From positions 310,001 through 374,000 of the forward strand of contig NZ_FPCK01000004.1 of assembly GCF_900116545.1 (NCBI RefSeq): a stretch of DNA of 64,000 nt, written 5' to 3'. Of the stretch, positions 27,691-36,403 are shown piece by piece. The DNA is from Devosia crocina. Its GTDB lineage: Bacteria; Pseudomonadota; Alphaproteobacteria; Rhizobiales; Devosiaceae. Below the pieces are notes generated by a model. That model did no database searches and had not been told where the DNA came from. It saw only the letters and a list, made by a program, of their open reading frames with translations. Every line of letters begins with the position of its first letter. Position 1 is the stretch's first letter. Both the position numbers and the translations under genes were made by a program.

Positions 27691-28143
27691 ATGAGGCGGT
27701 CCATCCCTATAGATAGCGTCCTAGGCGTGCTGTTCGCCCTCGGCGGCGCAGCCATTCTGCAGCAGGCGCTCACCATGCAGTCGCTGCCCGGAATGAATGT
27801 CGGCCCCGGCTTTTTCCCTTCCATTGTCGGTGGCGGCATGGCTCTCCTGGGCATTGCTCTGGCCGTGCAGGGCTGGTTGGTGCCGGACGATCCCGAGGAA
27901 GAGGCGCCACCGTTGGCAACCTGGTTTGCCGTGTGGATCGTCATGGCGATCGCAGCCGCTATCTTCGCTATGCCCATGCTCGGCTTTCTGATCGCGGGCA
28001 CTATCTTCTCGTTCGCCATCGTTATGCTTAGCCGTGGCGGCCTCGTACCCGCGCTGATATTCAGCCCGATCGCCACTGCGTCGGTTTATTTTCTGTTCAC
28101 GCTGGTGTTGCGGGTTCCGCTGCCGCGCGGGCTTCTGGGGTAA
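27691..28143 (+). CDS. tctB: TTT transporter small membrane subunit TctB (second system)
   Basis: This protein of about 150 residues has four hydrophobic segments and the TctB motif NVGPGFFPSIVGGG (about 36-49). ATG 27691 follows a GAGGAG Shine-Dalgarno. It pairs with the TctA gene that starts six bases after its stop. Confidence 0.91.
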   Translation: MRRSIPIDSVLGVLFALGGAAILQQALTMQSLPGMNVGPGFFPSIVGGGMALLGIALAVQGWLVPDDPEEEAPPLATWFAVWIVMAIAAAIFAMPMLGFLIAGTIFSFAIVMLSRGGLVPALIFSPIATASVYFLFTLVLRVPLPRGLLG

Positions 28144-28149
28144 CTATCG

Positions 28150-29664
28150 ATGGAAGCTTTTGCTCTGGCCGCTGGCCTCGTCTTCAATTTCGAAACCTTG
28201 CTAACCATTTTCATGGCTGCGGTGTTTGGCCTCTTCGTCGGTGCCATTCCCGGCCTCACCGCCACCATGGCGACGGCGCTTCTCGTGCCGATCACCTTCT
28301 ACATGGCGCCCATTCCCGCAATTGCCGCTATCATCTCCTGCACCGCCATGGCCATCACCGCCGGCGACCTGCCCGGCACGCTGCTGCGCATTCCCGGAAC
28401 GCCAGCGTCGGCCGCCTATGTGGAGGACTCCTATCGCCTCGCCCAAAAGGGCAAAGCAGGCCTCGCCATCGGCATCGGCGTCGTCGGCTCGGTACTCGGC
28501 GGCCTCTTCGGCTTCCTTTTCCTCCTGTTCACCGCGCCGATGCTGGCCAAGGCGGCGCTGGGTTTTTCGAGCTTTGAATATTTCTGGCTCGCCGCGCTGG
28601 GCCTTTCCTGCGCCGCGCTCATCTCCTCGGGTGGCATGATCAAAGGCGCGCTGGCGCTGCTGCTCGGCCTGTTTATCGCCCAGATCGGCATGGACCCGCT
28701 CACCGCCACACCACGCTTCACCTTCGGCAATCTCGAACTGATGGGCGGCATCAGCTTCATCCCGGTTATGATCGGCATGTTCGCCGTCTCAGAAATCATG
28801 CGCTCAGGCCGCCGCGCCATGGCCGAAGTTCCGCAGATGAACCTCAAGAACCCCTTCGAGGGCACGCTCGGCGCTTTGTGGAAATATCGAAAGAACCAGG
28901 TGCGCGGCTCAATCATCGGCTCGCTGCTGGGTGCCCTGCCCGGCGTGGGCGGGGACCTCGCGGCCTGGATCACTTACTCGCTGGCCAAGCGCACCTCCAA
29001 GGAACCGGAAAAGTTCGGTAAGGGCCATCCTGAAGGTCTCGTCGAAGCGGGCGCCACCAACAATGCCGCCCTCAGCTCCTCCTGGATTCCGGCGATGGTG
29101 TTCGGCATTCCCGGAGACGCCGTCACGGCCATCGCCGTGGGTGTTCTCGTTATGAAGGGCCTTGATCCAGGCCCGACACTGATGACCCTCCATCCGGAGA
29201 ATTTTTATGCAGTGATGATCGTCTTCGCGATTGCCAATATCCTCATGCTTCCGCTCGGCTGGGTGGCCGCAAAATCAGCCCGCTGGATCTTCGAGGTTCC
29301 GCGCGCACTGCTCAACGCCGCAATCCTGCTCTTCTGCATTGTGGGCTCCTACTCGATCAACAACTCCATGTTTGGCGTCTGGCTAATGCTGGGCGCAGGT
29401 ATGGTTGCCTATGTACTCGAGGCGCGGATGATCGCAATCGCTCCGATCATCCTCGGCATCGTTCTTGGCCCGCTGGTGGAGACCAACTTCACCACCTCGA
29501 TGATGATCTCGGATGGCAACCTGCTCGGCTTCTTCGGCCGGCCTGTTGCAGCAGTCTTTGGCGTGGTGACGCTGCTGATCTGGGGTGTAGCCATTTTCCA
29601 GACCATCCGCGGCATACTCCGAAAAGACAACAACCTGCGATCGGCGAGCCAGTTCCCTTCCTAG
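28150..29664 (+). CDS. tctA: TTT transporter large membrane subunit TctA (second system)
   Basis: This 504-residue permease has the paired TctA signatures GAIPGLTATMATALL (about 34-48) and LGALPGVGGDLAAWITYSLA (about 258-277), followed by the EAGATNNAALSSSWIPA region. It is the channel-forming subunit of the second tripartite tricarboxylate transporter. It ends the operon, and a good intrinsic terminator follows 16 bases downstream. Confidence 0.95.
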   Translation: MEAFALAAGLVFNFETLLTIFMAAVFGLFVGAIPGLTATMATALLVPITFYMAPIPAIAAIISCTAMAITAGDLPGTLLRIPGTPASAAYVEDSYRLAQKGKAGLAIGIGVVGSVLGGLFGFLFLLFTAPMLAKAALGFSSFEYFWLAALGLSCAALISSGGMIKGALALLLGLFIAQIGMDPLTATPRFTFGNLELMGGISFIPVMIGMFAVSEIMRSGRRAMAEVPQMNLKNPFEGTLGALWKYRKNQVRGSIIGSLLGALPGVGGDLAAWITYSLAKRTSKEPEKFGKGHPEGLVEAGATNNAALSSSWIPAMVFGIPGDAVTAIAVGVLVMKGLDPGPTLMTLHPENFYAVMIVFAIANILMLPLGWVAAKSARWIFEVPRALLNAAILLFCIVGSYSINNSMFGVWLMLGAGMVAYVLEARMIAIAPIILGIVLGPLVETNFTTSMMISDGNLLGFFGRPVAAVFGVVTLLIWGVAIFQTIRGILRKDNNLRSASQFPS

Positions 29665-29679
29665 CCGTGCAAACGTTTC

Positions 29680-29706
29680 AAAGCCCTGGACCCGTCCGGG
29701 GCTTTT
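29680..29706 (+). terminator. Intrinsic terminator of the second TTT operon
   Basis: AAAGCCCTGGA and TCCGGGGCTTT form a stem around CCCG, followed by TTTCTT. It lies 16 bases after the tctA stop and has all the parts of a Rho-independent terminator. Confidence 0.8.
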
Positions 29707-29870
29707 CTTACCACTAAGGCGTTTCCCTCACGAGGAAACCACGATTGGCGTCTCTCCGAAGGTCGCGACATTAACGGAGTCGAAATTGCCTAGGCAGCAA
29801 CGGGGTGGGAAGGAAATGGTAAGTTTGGACTGATCGTTGGAATAGTTGACACGATGATTTATCTCCGGCC

Positions 29871-30771
29871 CTATTCCAAGCCGAGTTCATACGCTGCGAT
29901 AATGCGATACAGTGTGCTGTGACCAAGCTCGGTCATCCCGGACTGGGTGTTCGGGTAGTACCAGACCAGGCCCATGGCCTGCTGAAAGGCCCACGCCGCA
30001 CCGCGCCGCCACTCCGCGTTATGGCACGCAAGTTGAGCTCGTAGCCGCCACGTTCGTTTGTCTCAAACAGATACCATGCTGCGACGAGGTCGGGGGCGGG
30101 ATCGGCTGGGCCTAAACTCCCATTGTCTAGGACGCCCGCCAGTCGCTGATCCTGAGTCAGCAGGTTCGCGGAGATGTGGTCCTTGTGACACATGGCCTGC
30201 GTGGTCGGTGTTGGTAGCTTCCTGAACTGTTGCCAGAGGCGTTTCAGCTTTGGCTCGTCGAGAAGAGTCTAGCTCTTATTAAAACCGGTGGCCATCCACG
30301 CATCGTGATCGCGCAAGTGCCGCCTCTACTTCCTCCGGTGAATGGGCGTCCCCTAGTATGCGCTCGTCACAACGCGGAGATCAAATTGGCGATGTCGAGA
30401 GCAAATGTCCCTGACCTGCTTAGTCCTTGCGGCGTTGCCGGTATGCCCTCAACCCAGCTCTGCATCGACCGTGGCCTAGGATAACCGCGCCCAAGTTGCT
30501 CAAGACCGATGGGGCGAGACGTCGAGACGGGATAGTAGCCGGACAACTCCTGCAAGGCCTGTGCCTCGCGTCGCAGTGCATCCGCGCAGACTTTCGCGTC
30601 GGCGCCCCGTAGTGGGAATCGCGCCGGTGCAAGTCTTCCGATCCGGAAGACCGCGTCGTCAGTCCCCGCCTGAAATGGTGTGATCTCTTCGCAGACCAAG
30701 GTTGGAAAGTGTTCCTGGATCAAGCGGCGTACGGTGGCGGTGTCAACGCGCACTTCATCGTCATGCAGCAT
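29871..30771 (-). pseudogene. Decayed aminoglycoside-phosphotransferase-like (APH) gene
   Basis: On the minus strand the pieces of one roughly 300-codon APH-family protein follow in the right order but in different frames. The N-terminal part (MLHDDEVRVDTATVRRLIQE to WVEGIPATPQGL) lies at 30367-30771. A catalytic part in which the usual HGDLxxGNLL reads HKDHISANLL and DFG reads DNG lies near 30193. The C-terminal YYPNTQSG...ELGLE ends at the TAG at 29871. Frameshifts plus changed catalytic residues show the gene is dead. The original family phosphorylates small alcohols or antibiotics, and its substrate here is unknowable. Confidence 0.75.
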
Positions 30772-31235
30772 AGGTCTCCTCCTAATTCCGTCAACAACGC
30801 TCGCGGAAATGACCGCTTTGGGTCAACGAGAAAGCACGCCAGAACGGCGATTTAGGGGTCGACAGCTGACGTGGCACCTACGAGCAGCGCCCCCCCAAGC
30901 ATCAGGCTACAAATTGGTGGGTCGACGGTAGTTAACAGTTATCGCAAATGATAAGCATCTAGGAAACGCTTACGCATGCTGAGTTCTTTAAATGAATCCC
31001 ATCCTCCCCTGATGCGGGAGGGCAACCCAAGCGTTGACTTACCTCAGCCTGATGGGCCTACCTATCCTCTCCCTTCGCGGGAGGGTGCCCCGGAGCCAGT
31101 CTCCGGGGCTATTTCGACCGGTTCACACACAGCCTCTGCAACTTCCTACCCGCCTACCGAACCGACAGCCTTTGGGCAGCGGCAAGGATGTCTTGGGCGA
31201 CCGGATTGGGCGTCGCAACCGCCCTTCCCTGCCCA

Positions 31236-31315
31236 GCCGATACGCGCCCCATTCCCGTCGTTCAGACTGCGTTCTTGATTTTCTGAAAGCTGCCAGTCCG
31301 CTTCGGCCGCCGTCA
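31236..31315 (+). repeat. Dispersed GCGCCCCATTCC repeat, copy D
   Basis: This copy reads GATACGCGCCCCATTCCCG, then TTTTCTGAAAGCTGCCAGTCC. It lies between the two decayed genes of the graveyard. Confidence 0.7.
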
Positions 31316-31369
31316 AAGGCTAAATAGGATGGCTTTCAGGCTGTCCTCTTTGGGCACGTACGATCGAGT

Positions 31370-31600
31370 AACGGATCTACAGCCAGCGTCAGCCAACGTG
31401 ATACGGCGGTCGGAAACTCTCGAGAGGAGTGCACCGTCGTGGCTGATGACGAGAATACCAAGGTCATCGGATTTGCGAGCGAACAGATAGCGTCATACTC
31501 GGCCTGTGATATCGGACCGAGCATGTTGGTCAATTCATCAGCGCTGAGATAACGGGGCTGTAAAGACAGGACCCAAAAGACGCGGACAACCTTCGGACGG
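31370..31600 (-). pseudogene. Decayed fragment of an ABC transporter ATPase
   Basis: On the minus strand a Walker B region reads LQPRYLSADELTNMLGPISQ (expected LQPRYLIADEPTSMLDPI). After a shift of frame it continues as DLGILVISHDGALLSRVSDR, an H-loop and C-terminal block typical of Dpp/Nik-type ATPases. The N-terminal half with Walker A is missing and no intact frame spans the piece. It is a remnant of a lost transporter next to repeat copy D. Confidence 0.6.
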
Positions 31601-31756
31601 TGCTGGAACCAGTTTTCACACGGCCTCGGCTCGGCAGCCGCCGTTACAGTGCAATAGCTTCTCGGTCCTTTCGGCAATACGGTCGTAGCGAGCGCAAGAT
31701 ATCGCACAGTCGACTTTTGTGGCAAGCGATGCTCGGCTCCACCACAACCGCGAAAT

Positions 31757-32449
31757 TCAGTCGCAGTTAGTCCTAAGCAGGTAGGTGATGATCGCGTATT
31801 TGACGTTGTCGAGGTGTCGCCCCATCAGCAGCCGAGCCTTGTCCGCATTACCGGCCATGATGGCCTCGATCAGAATACGATGCTCGGAGGCGCCAGTCAC
31901 CAGCCGCTGCGGCAGGCGCGCGGTGTTAAACAGCCGTGTGCGTCGGCGCAGATCGCGGACAGACGCGGCAACGAGGGGATTGCCGGCAGTGTCGGCAATG
32001 GTTTCGTGCACCAGATTGTCCACGGCCCAGTGCTGGGCAGGCGTCGGCGTTTCGATAGCCACCAGCTTGTCGATGGCATCAAACAGCTGCGTAGCAACAG
32101 AGGCCGGCAGGTTGCCCGCAGCGCGCCACGCCGCTTCTACCTCCAGAATGCGGCGCATGTCGAGAATTGCAACGAAATTTTCGATGCCGACGGCGCGCAC
32201 GACGGGAGCCCGACCATGGGCGCGAATGATGAATTGCTCGGCCTCGAGGCGGCTGAGGGCTTCGCGCAGGGGCGTACGCGACATGGCGAGCCAGTCAGCA
32301 AGATTGCGTTCCTGCAAGGGCGTGCCGGGCGCGATCTTGCCACCCAGGATCATTTCCAGCAGCCGGTTATAGGCCTGGTCAGCCAAGCTCACCACCTCGT
32401 CGCGCGCAGGCGCCGAACCAACCGGCGAATTCATCTCAAAGTAAGTCAT
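31757..32449 (-). CDS. GntR family regulator (FCD subfamily), first of two in the island
   Basis: This regulator of about 230 residues has a GntR winged helix (GTPLQERNLADWLAMSRTPL then REALSRLEAE, about residues 43-72) and an FCD domain. I chose ATG 32449 (MTYFEMNSPVG); ATG 32434 is an alternative. It is divergent from a large catabolic operon, and the shared intergenic region holds TGG-N4-CCA palindromes that recur at other starts in this island. It is therefore a likely local repressor. The FCD domain suggests that an organic acid is the inducer. Confidence 0.92.
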   Translation of the reverse strand: MTYFEMNSPVGSAPARDEVVSLADQAYNRLLEMILGGKIAPGTPLQERNLADWLAMSRTPLREALSRLEAEQFIIRAHGRAPVVRAVGIENFVAILDMRRILEVEAAWRAAGNLPASVATQLFDAIDKLVAIETPTPAQHWAVDNLVHETIADTAGNPLVAASVRDLRRRTRLFNTARLPQRLVTGASEHRILIEAIMAGNADKARLLMGRHLDNVKYAIITYLLRTNCD

Positions 32450-32455
32450 GCTTTT

Positions 32456-32546
32456 CGGTACACCAGCCCCATACCAAAGGCAACGGAGCTTCGGAAGGAT
32501 TTGCTTCACACTCGCAAACCGATGTGCCATTGGTATTCCATTGGAA
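32456..32546. promoter_or_regulatory. GntR-type operator candidates between gntR and the nitrilase operon
   Basis: CGGTACACCA (32456-32465) lies seven bases before the gntR start codon. TTGGTATTCCA (32530-32540), overlapping the perfect palindrome TTCCATTGGAA (32536-32546), lies just upstream of the nitrilase gene. These fit a TGGTATACCA-like consensus that also appears at 35.3, 43.8, 46.2 and 50.9 kb. Confidence 0.6.
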
Positions 32547-32563
32547 CACAACGGAGATCGATT

Positions 32564-33589
32564 ATGCCTAACGCACCCTGGCGCGCCACCTGCATTCAGA
32601 TGACCAGCCAAGTGGCCAGCGATGCCCCCAACAAGGCGTCGGCATGGGCCGTGATCGAAGCCAATCTCGCCAACGCGATCAGCCTGATCGAAGAGGCCTG
32701 CGCGGGGGAGAACCCACCGCGTCTTGTGGTCTTGCCCGAATTCGTGTTCCAAGGCCCGCCACGCGCCACTCCCGTCAGCACCTGGATCGAAAAGGCGTGT
32801 GCCGCCATTCCGGGGCCGATCACCGATCGCCTCGCCGAGGTCGCGAAGCGGCTCGACATCTATATCGCCGGCAACCATTTCGAGGTCGATCCGCGCTGGC
32901 CGGATCGGTATTTCAACTCGTCCTTCCTGCTCGACCCCAGAGGCGAGGTGATCCTGCGCTACCGTCGCATCAACACCGCATCCTGGACCAGCCCGCACGA
33001 CATCCTTGACCAATATCGCGACGCCTATGGCGAAGAGGGCATCTTTCCGGTCGCGGATACCGAACTGGGGCGGCTTGCCATTTTCCCCTGCGGCGAGATC
33101 AATATCCCCGAACTCAGCCGCGTCTTCATGCTGCGCGGCGCCGAAGTCCTGCTGCATCCGCACAACGGCCCGGTGTCGCCCCCGAGCGAAGCGGCCAAGA
33201 CCTGCCGCGCCGCCGAGAACATGTGTTACCTGATCAGCGCAAATGTGGCGGGTGGCATCGGCTTTTCAGCCGATGGCAGCGAACAGGGCGGCCATTCGCG
33301 GATCATCGACTACTTGGGCATGGATGCCGCAACCGAAGTGGGGGCGGCCGAAACCATCTCGGTGTCCGCCATGATCGACGTCGAGGCGCTGCGTCAGGCC
33401 CGGCGTGACAAGGGCATGGGCAATATGCTGATGCGGTCGCGGTTCGCCATGTATCGCGATTACTACGCCAAGGCCGATTTCTACCCGGCCAACGGGCTGG
33501 CGGAAAAGGCGTTCGAGACCTATCCCGAACTGACCCCGCTTCAGGAGCAGGCCCTGGCCAACATGACCCAGGCCGGGGTGCTCAAATGA
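32564..33589 (+). CDS. Nitrilase/carbon-nitrogen hydrolase superfamily protein, paralogue 1
   Basis: This protein of about 341 residues has the CN-hydrolase fold, whose members cleave amides, nitriles or N-carbamoyl groups. The catalytic glutamate is in VVLPEF (Glu59) and the nucleophile is in FPCGEINIPE (Cys176). At the lysine position of the triad the sequence reads YRRINT (Arg135) where YRKxH is usual. ATG 32564 has GGAG upstream. It opens the plus-strand operon and overlaps the amidohydrolase gene by four bases. The second nitrilase at 42.7-43.8 kb is colinear with it (PWRATxIQM start, same residue spacing). Confidence 0.9.
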   Translation: MPNAPWRATCIQMTSQVASDAPNKASAWAVIEANLANAISLIEEACAGENPPRLVVLPEFVFQGPPRATPVSTWIEKACAAIPGPITDRLAEVAKRLDIYIAGNHFEVDPRWPDRYFNSSFLLDPRGEVILRYRRINTASWTSPHDILDQYRDAYGEEGIFPVADTELGRLAIFPCGEINIPELSRVFMLRGAEVLLHPHNGPVSPPSEAAKTCRAAENMCYLISANVAGGIGFSADGSEQGGHSRIIDYLGMDAATEVGAAETISVSAMIDVEALRQARRDKGMGNMLMRSRFAMYRDYYAKADFYPANGLAEKAFETYPELTPLQEQALANMTQAGVLK

Positions 33590-35163
33590 TCCGGATCGGC
33601 GAAGGCGCAAGCGGCAGCGCGGCTGGCACCAGCCTCATCCGAGGCCGATACCTGCTGCTGGGCACCAAGGACGATGGCACAGTCGAGATCGTCCGGGATG
33701 GCGCCATTCTCCAGCAGGACGGGCGGATCGCCGAGATCGGGGCGTGGGACGCATTGCGCGCGCGGCATCCCGATGTCGAGGTTCTGGGCGGACCGGACGC
33801 GCTGGTCAGCCCCGGCTTCGTCAATACCCACCACCATGTCGGGGTGACGCCCATACAATTGGGCAGCCCCGACCTGCCGCTAGAACTGTGGCTCACCCAC
33901 CAATTGCGGCATCGCAAGCCCGACGCTTACCTCGATACGCTTTATTCGGCTTTCGAACTGATCGCTTCGGGCGTCACCGCGGTCCAGCATCTGGGACGGA
34001 TGATGCCGGCGCCGGTTTCCGGCTGGCGCGATGCGGCGACCGCAGTCATCGAGGCCTATCGCGATATCGGCATGCGCGTCAGCTTTGCCATGTGCAATCG
34101 CGACCAGCACCGGCTGGTCTACGAGGACGACACCGTGTTCGTCGCCAGCCTGCCGGCCGAGCTGCAGGAAAAGACCACCGCTTTCCTCAAGCGCTCGCAT
34201 TTCCGCCTCGAAGACTTCGAGAGCCAGTATCTAGAACCCATGATCGAGCATTATGGCGTGCGCAACGACCCGCTGGTGCGGCTGTGGCTGGCGCCGATCA
34301 ATCTCGAACGCGCTTCCGATCGGTTGCTGACGCTGACCCGCGACTGGGCCGAAAAATACGGGATGGGCATCCATCTCCATCTGTCCGAAACCGTCTACCA
34401 GAAGGAATTTTCACGCCGCCGTTTCGGCAAGTCGTCGGTGGCCCACCTCGCCGACATCGGCTTTCTTGGGCCGCACCTCACGCTGGGACACGGCACCTGG
34501 ATGGACGAGCACGACCTCGACTTGATCGCCGATCACGGGGTCTGCATCTGCCACAATGCCAGTTCCAACCTCAGGCTGCGCAGCGGCATCGCGCCGGTCA
34601 ACGCCTTGGTCGAGCGCGGCATTCCGGTAGCGCTCGGCATCGACGAAGCTGGCCTCAACGATGACCGCGACATGCTGCAGGAGATGCGGCTGGTCAAGCA
34701 CCTGCATGCCGAACCGGGGCTCTATACCCCGGTGCTTTCACCGGCACAGATTTTCCGTATGGCCACGGAAGCCGGGGCACAGGCTTCAGGCTTCGGCGAC
34801 GATATCGGCCGACTGGCGGTCGGCAAACGTGCAGACCTCGTGGTGCTCGATTATCGGGCAATGGCTGGAGTTTACCTTTCGGACGATACCGATCCGGTCG
34901 CCGCCCTGATCCACAGGGGCAAGACGGAGCATGTGCAGGCAACGATGATCGACGGACGCGTGGTCTATCGCGACGGACGGTTCAGCTTCATCGACCGCGA
35001 TGCAGCGCTTTCGGCACTGCATAAAGACCTGGATCGTCCTTTGACGGCTGGAGAAGAGGCACTCGGCCAACTCTCGCGCAGCTTGCTGCCACACCTCAAA
35101 GACTTTTACCGAGACTGGCCGCTGCCAGACGGCGAGCCCTGGTATCGCCTCAACGGCCGATAG
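33586..35163 (+). CDS. Amidohydrolase (TRZ/ATZ, guanine-deaminase-like subtype)
   Basis: This 525-residue metal-dependent hydrolase is of the subtype II amidohydrolase family, which contains s-triazine hydrolases, 8-oxoguanine and guanine deaminases and cytosine deaminase relatives. The metal ligands appear in NTHHH (about 80-84), HLHLSE and LGHGTWMDE, with the late aspartate in LGIDEAGLNDDRDM. The NTHHH and GLNDD forms favour deaminases of amino-N-heterocycles. It overlaps the nitrilase gene (ATGA) and is followed by an NMT1-type ABC importer, which fits uptake and deamination of a nitrogen heterocycle. Confidence 0.9.
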   Translation: MIRIGEGASGSAAGTSLIRGRYLLLGTKDDGTVEIVRDGAILQQDGRIAEIGAWDALRARHPDVEVLGGPDALVSPGFVNTHHHVGVTPIQLGSPDLPLELWLTHQLRHRKPDAYLDTLYSAFELIASGVTAVQHLGRMMPAPVSGWRDAATAVIEAYRDIGMRVSFAMCNRDQHRLVYEDDTVFVASLPAELQEKTTAFLKRSHFRLEDFESQYLEPMIEHYGVRNDPLVRLWLAPINLERASDRLLTLTRDWAEKYGMGIHLHLSETVYQKEFSRRRFGKSSVAHLADIGFLGPHLTLGHGTWMDEHDLDLIADHGVCICHNASSNLRLRSGIAPVNALVERGIPVALGIDEAGLNDDRDMLQEMRLVKHLHAEPGLYTPVLSPAQIFRMATEAGAQASGFGDDIGRLAVGKRADLVVLDYRAMAGVYLSDDTDPVAALIHRGKTEHVQATMIDGRVVYRDGRFSFIDRDAALSALHKDLDRPLTAGEEALGQLSRSLLPHLKDFYRDWPLPDGEPWYRLNGR

Positions 35164-35295
35164 CGCTTTTTGACGCAAGCACGCACGCCCTGCGTGCAAA
35201 ACGGTCGACAAGGCCGGAGCGATCTGCACAAATAATCAGCAGAACAGATTTTTGCCCAGAGATGAGACAGACGGCCGTTGACAGCCGATATTCCC

Positions 35296-35306
35296 TTGGC
35301 ATACCG
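35296..35306 (+). promoter_or_regulatory. Candidate GntR-type site upstream of the ABC binding protein
   Basis: TTGGCATACCG differs from the TGGTATACCA pattern at two positions. It lies 40 bases upstream of the binding-protein start codon in the 182-base gap after the amidohydrolase gene, so this gene may have its own regulated promoter. Confidence 0.35.
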
Positions 35307-35345
35307 TTTGAATGCCGAAACGGATTGGCAGATATGGGGAAACAA

Positions 35346-36347
35346 ATGAAACATCTGACAAGGGACGCACTCTCGCTGGCGAGTGTTGCTTTGATGACGG
35401 CGCTGATGGGGTCCGCAACCTATGCGCAGGACCTGCAGCCGCTCACCGTCCGCCTCGCCTTCATTGCCGGCGGCATCGATGCGCCGTTCTTTGTTGCCAA
35501 GAGCAAGGGCTATTTCGAAGAAGAGGGCCTCGACGTCACGATCATCGACGGCACGGGCTCGACCGACACCATCCAGGCCGTCGGCAATGGCTCGGTGCAA
35601 TTGGGCAATGCGGGTCTGGGTGCCCTGGTCCAGGCTGCGGCACAGGCCCGGTTCGACAACATCACTGCCGTCTTCGGCCTCGTGCAGAAAGACCCCTCTT
35701 CCATCGTGTCGCTCGAAGGCTCGGGCATCGATGAACCCAAGGACATCGAAGGCAAGCGCTTCGCTACCGAAGCCGGCAACTTCTCCGACGGTATGATCGG
35801 CGCCTTTGCCGCCGTCAACGACATCGATCTCGACACCATCGAACTGATCGTCACCGACAATTACAACCAGGCGCTGCTGCGCGGCGATGCCGACTTCGTC
35901 AACGTCTGGGCGAACCCCGATGGCGACAAGATCGCCGTGTTCAACGCCATAGAGCCACCGATGCTGTTTGCCGATTACGGCGTCAACGTCCTGGGCTCGA
36001 GCGTCATCGTGCGCAAGGATTGGTTGTCGGAAAACGAGGAAGCCGTGCGCGGTTACCTCCGCGCCATCACCCGCGCCCATGCCGACGTCATCGCCGATCC
36101 GGATGAAGCGCTGGACCTCTTCATGGAAAACCGCCCCGATGCGGACCGTGAAGCCATCGGCCTCGAAATCGAGGTGATGGAACAGTATCGCCATACCGCC
36201 CGTACCGAACGCATGCCGCTTGGCTATGTCGATCCGGAAGACCTGGTCGAGACCATCTCGCTGCTCGAGACCTATGCCGAAATCCCGACCGGCTGGTCTA
36301 CCCCGGAAATGGTCTACACCGACGCCTACCTGCCGGAAGCCGAATAA
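35346..36347 (+). CDS. ABC transporter binding protein, NMT1/THI5-like (SsuA/ThiY type)
   Basis: This periplasmic binding protein of about 333 residues has a Sec signal (MKHLTRDALSLASVALMTAL to ATYAQ). ATG 35346 follows GGGGAAACAA. The NMT1 pattern is clear: APFFVAKSKGYFEEEGLDV (about 47-65), QAVGNGSVQLGNAG, and a C-terminal YVDPEDLVETISLL. Family members bind sulfonates, pyrimidines such as the thiamine precursor, riboflavin or nitrate. With an ATPase and permease downstream it forms a complete importer. A heterocyclic ligand fits the neighbouring enzymes, but this is inferred. Confidence 0.92.
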   Translation: MKHLTRDALSLASVALMTALMGSATYAQDLQPLTVRLAFIAGGIDAPFFVAKSKGYFEEEGLDVTIIDGTGSTDTIQAVGNGSVQLGNAGLGALVQAAAQARFDNITAVFGLVQKDPSSIVSLEGSGIDEPKDIEGKRFATEAGNFSDGMIGAFAAVNDIDLDTIELIVTDNYNQALLRGDADFVNVWANPDGDKIAVFNAIEPPMLFADYGVNVLGSSVIVRKDWLSENEEAVRGYLRAITRAHADVIADPDEALDLFMENRPDADREAIGLEIEVMEQYRHTARTERMPLGYVDPEDLVETISLLETYAEIPTGWSTPEMVYTDAYLPEAE

Positions 36348-36354
36348 ATCTTCG

Positions 36355-36379
36355 GGCGCCGCGACCCGGTTGCGGCGCC
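36355..36379 (+). other. Hairpin after the ABC binding-protein gene
   Basis: GGCGCCGC (36355-36362) and GCGGCGCC (36372-36379) pair around a nine-base loop, eight bases after the binding-protein stop. It has no U-tract, so it probably stabilises the upstream message or partly attenuates the operon. Confidence 0.55.
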
Positions 36380-36403
36380 GCACTCACACTACGGAATTAG
36401 TTT

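Larger units (their letters stand above)
29665..31756. other. Gene graveyard between the second TTT operon and the 32-51 kb island
   Basis: This 2.1-kb stretch has no intact gene. It holds a terminator, a decayed phosphotransferase-like gene and a decayed ABC ATPase fragment (listed separately), and repeat copy D. Around 31.0-31.1 kb there are two similar palindromic boxes, CCTCCCCTGATGCGGGAGGG and CCTCTCCCTTCGCGGGAGGG. A perfect GCCCCGGAG/CTCCGGGGC hairpin (31087-31109) follows them. Confidence 0.65.

Noticed and set aside
31006..31109. Repeated CCTCCC/GGGAGG boxes as a CRISPR array
   Set aside because: There are only two imperfect palindromic copies, and no cas genes are in the window. REP-like or terminator-like elements fit better.
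34786..36383. Minus-strand open frames opposite the amidohydrolase and ABC binding-protein genes
   Set aside because: They are antisense to genes with clear motifs, including a signal peptide and metal-binding residues, and have shadow-like composition.
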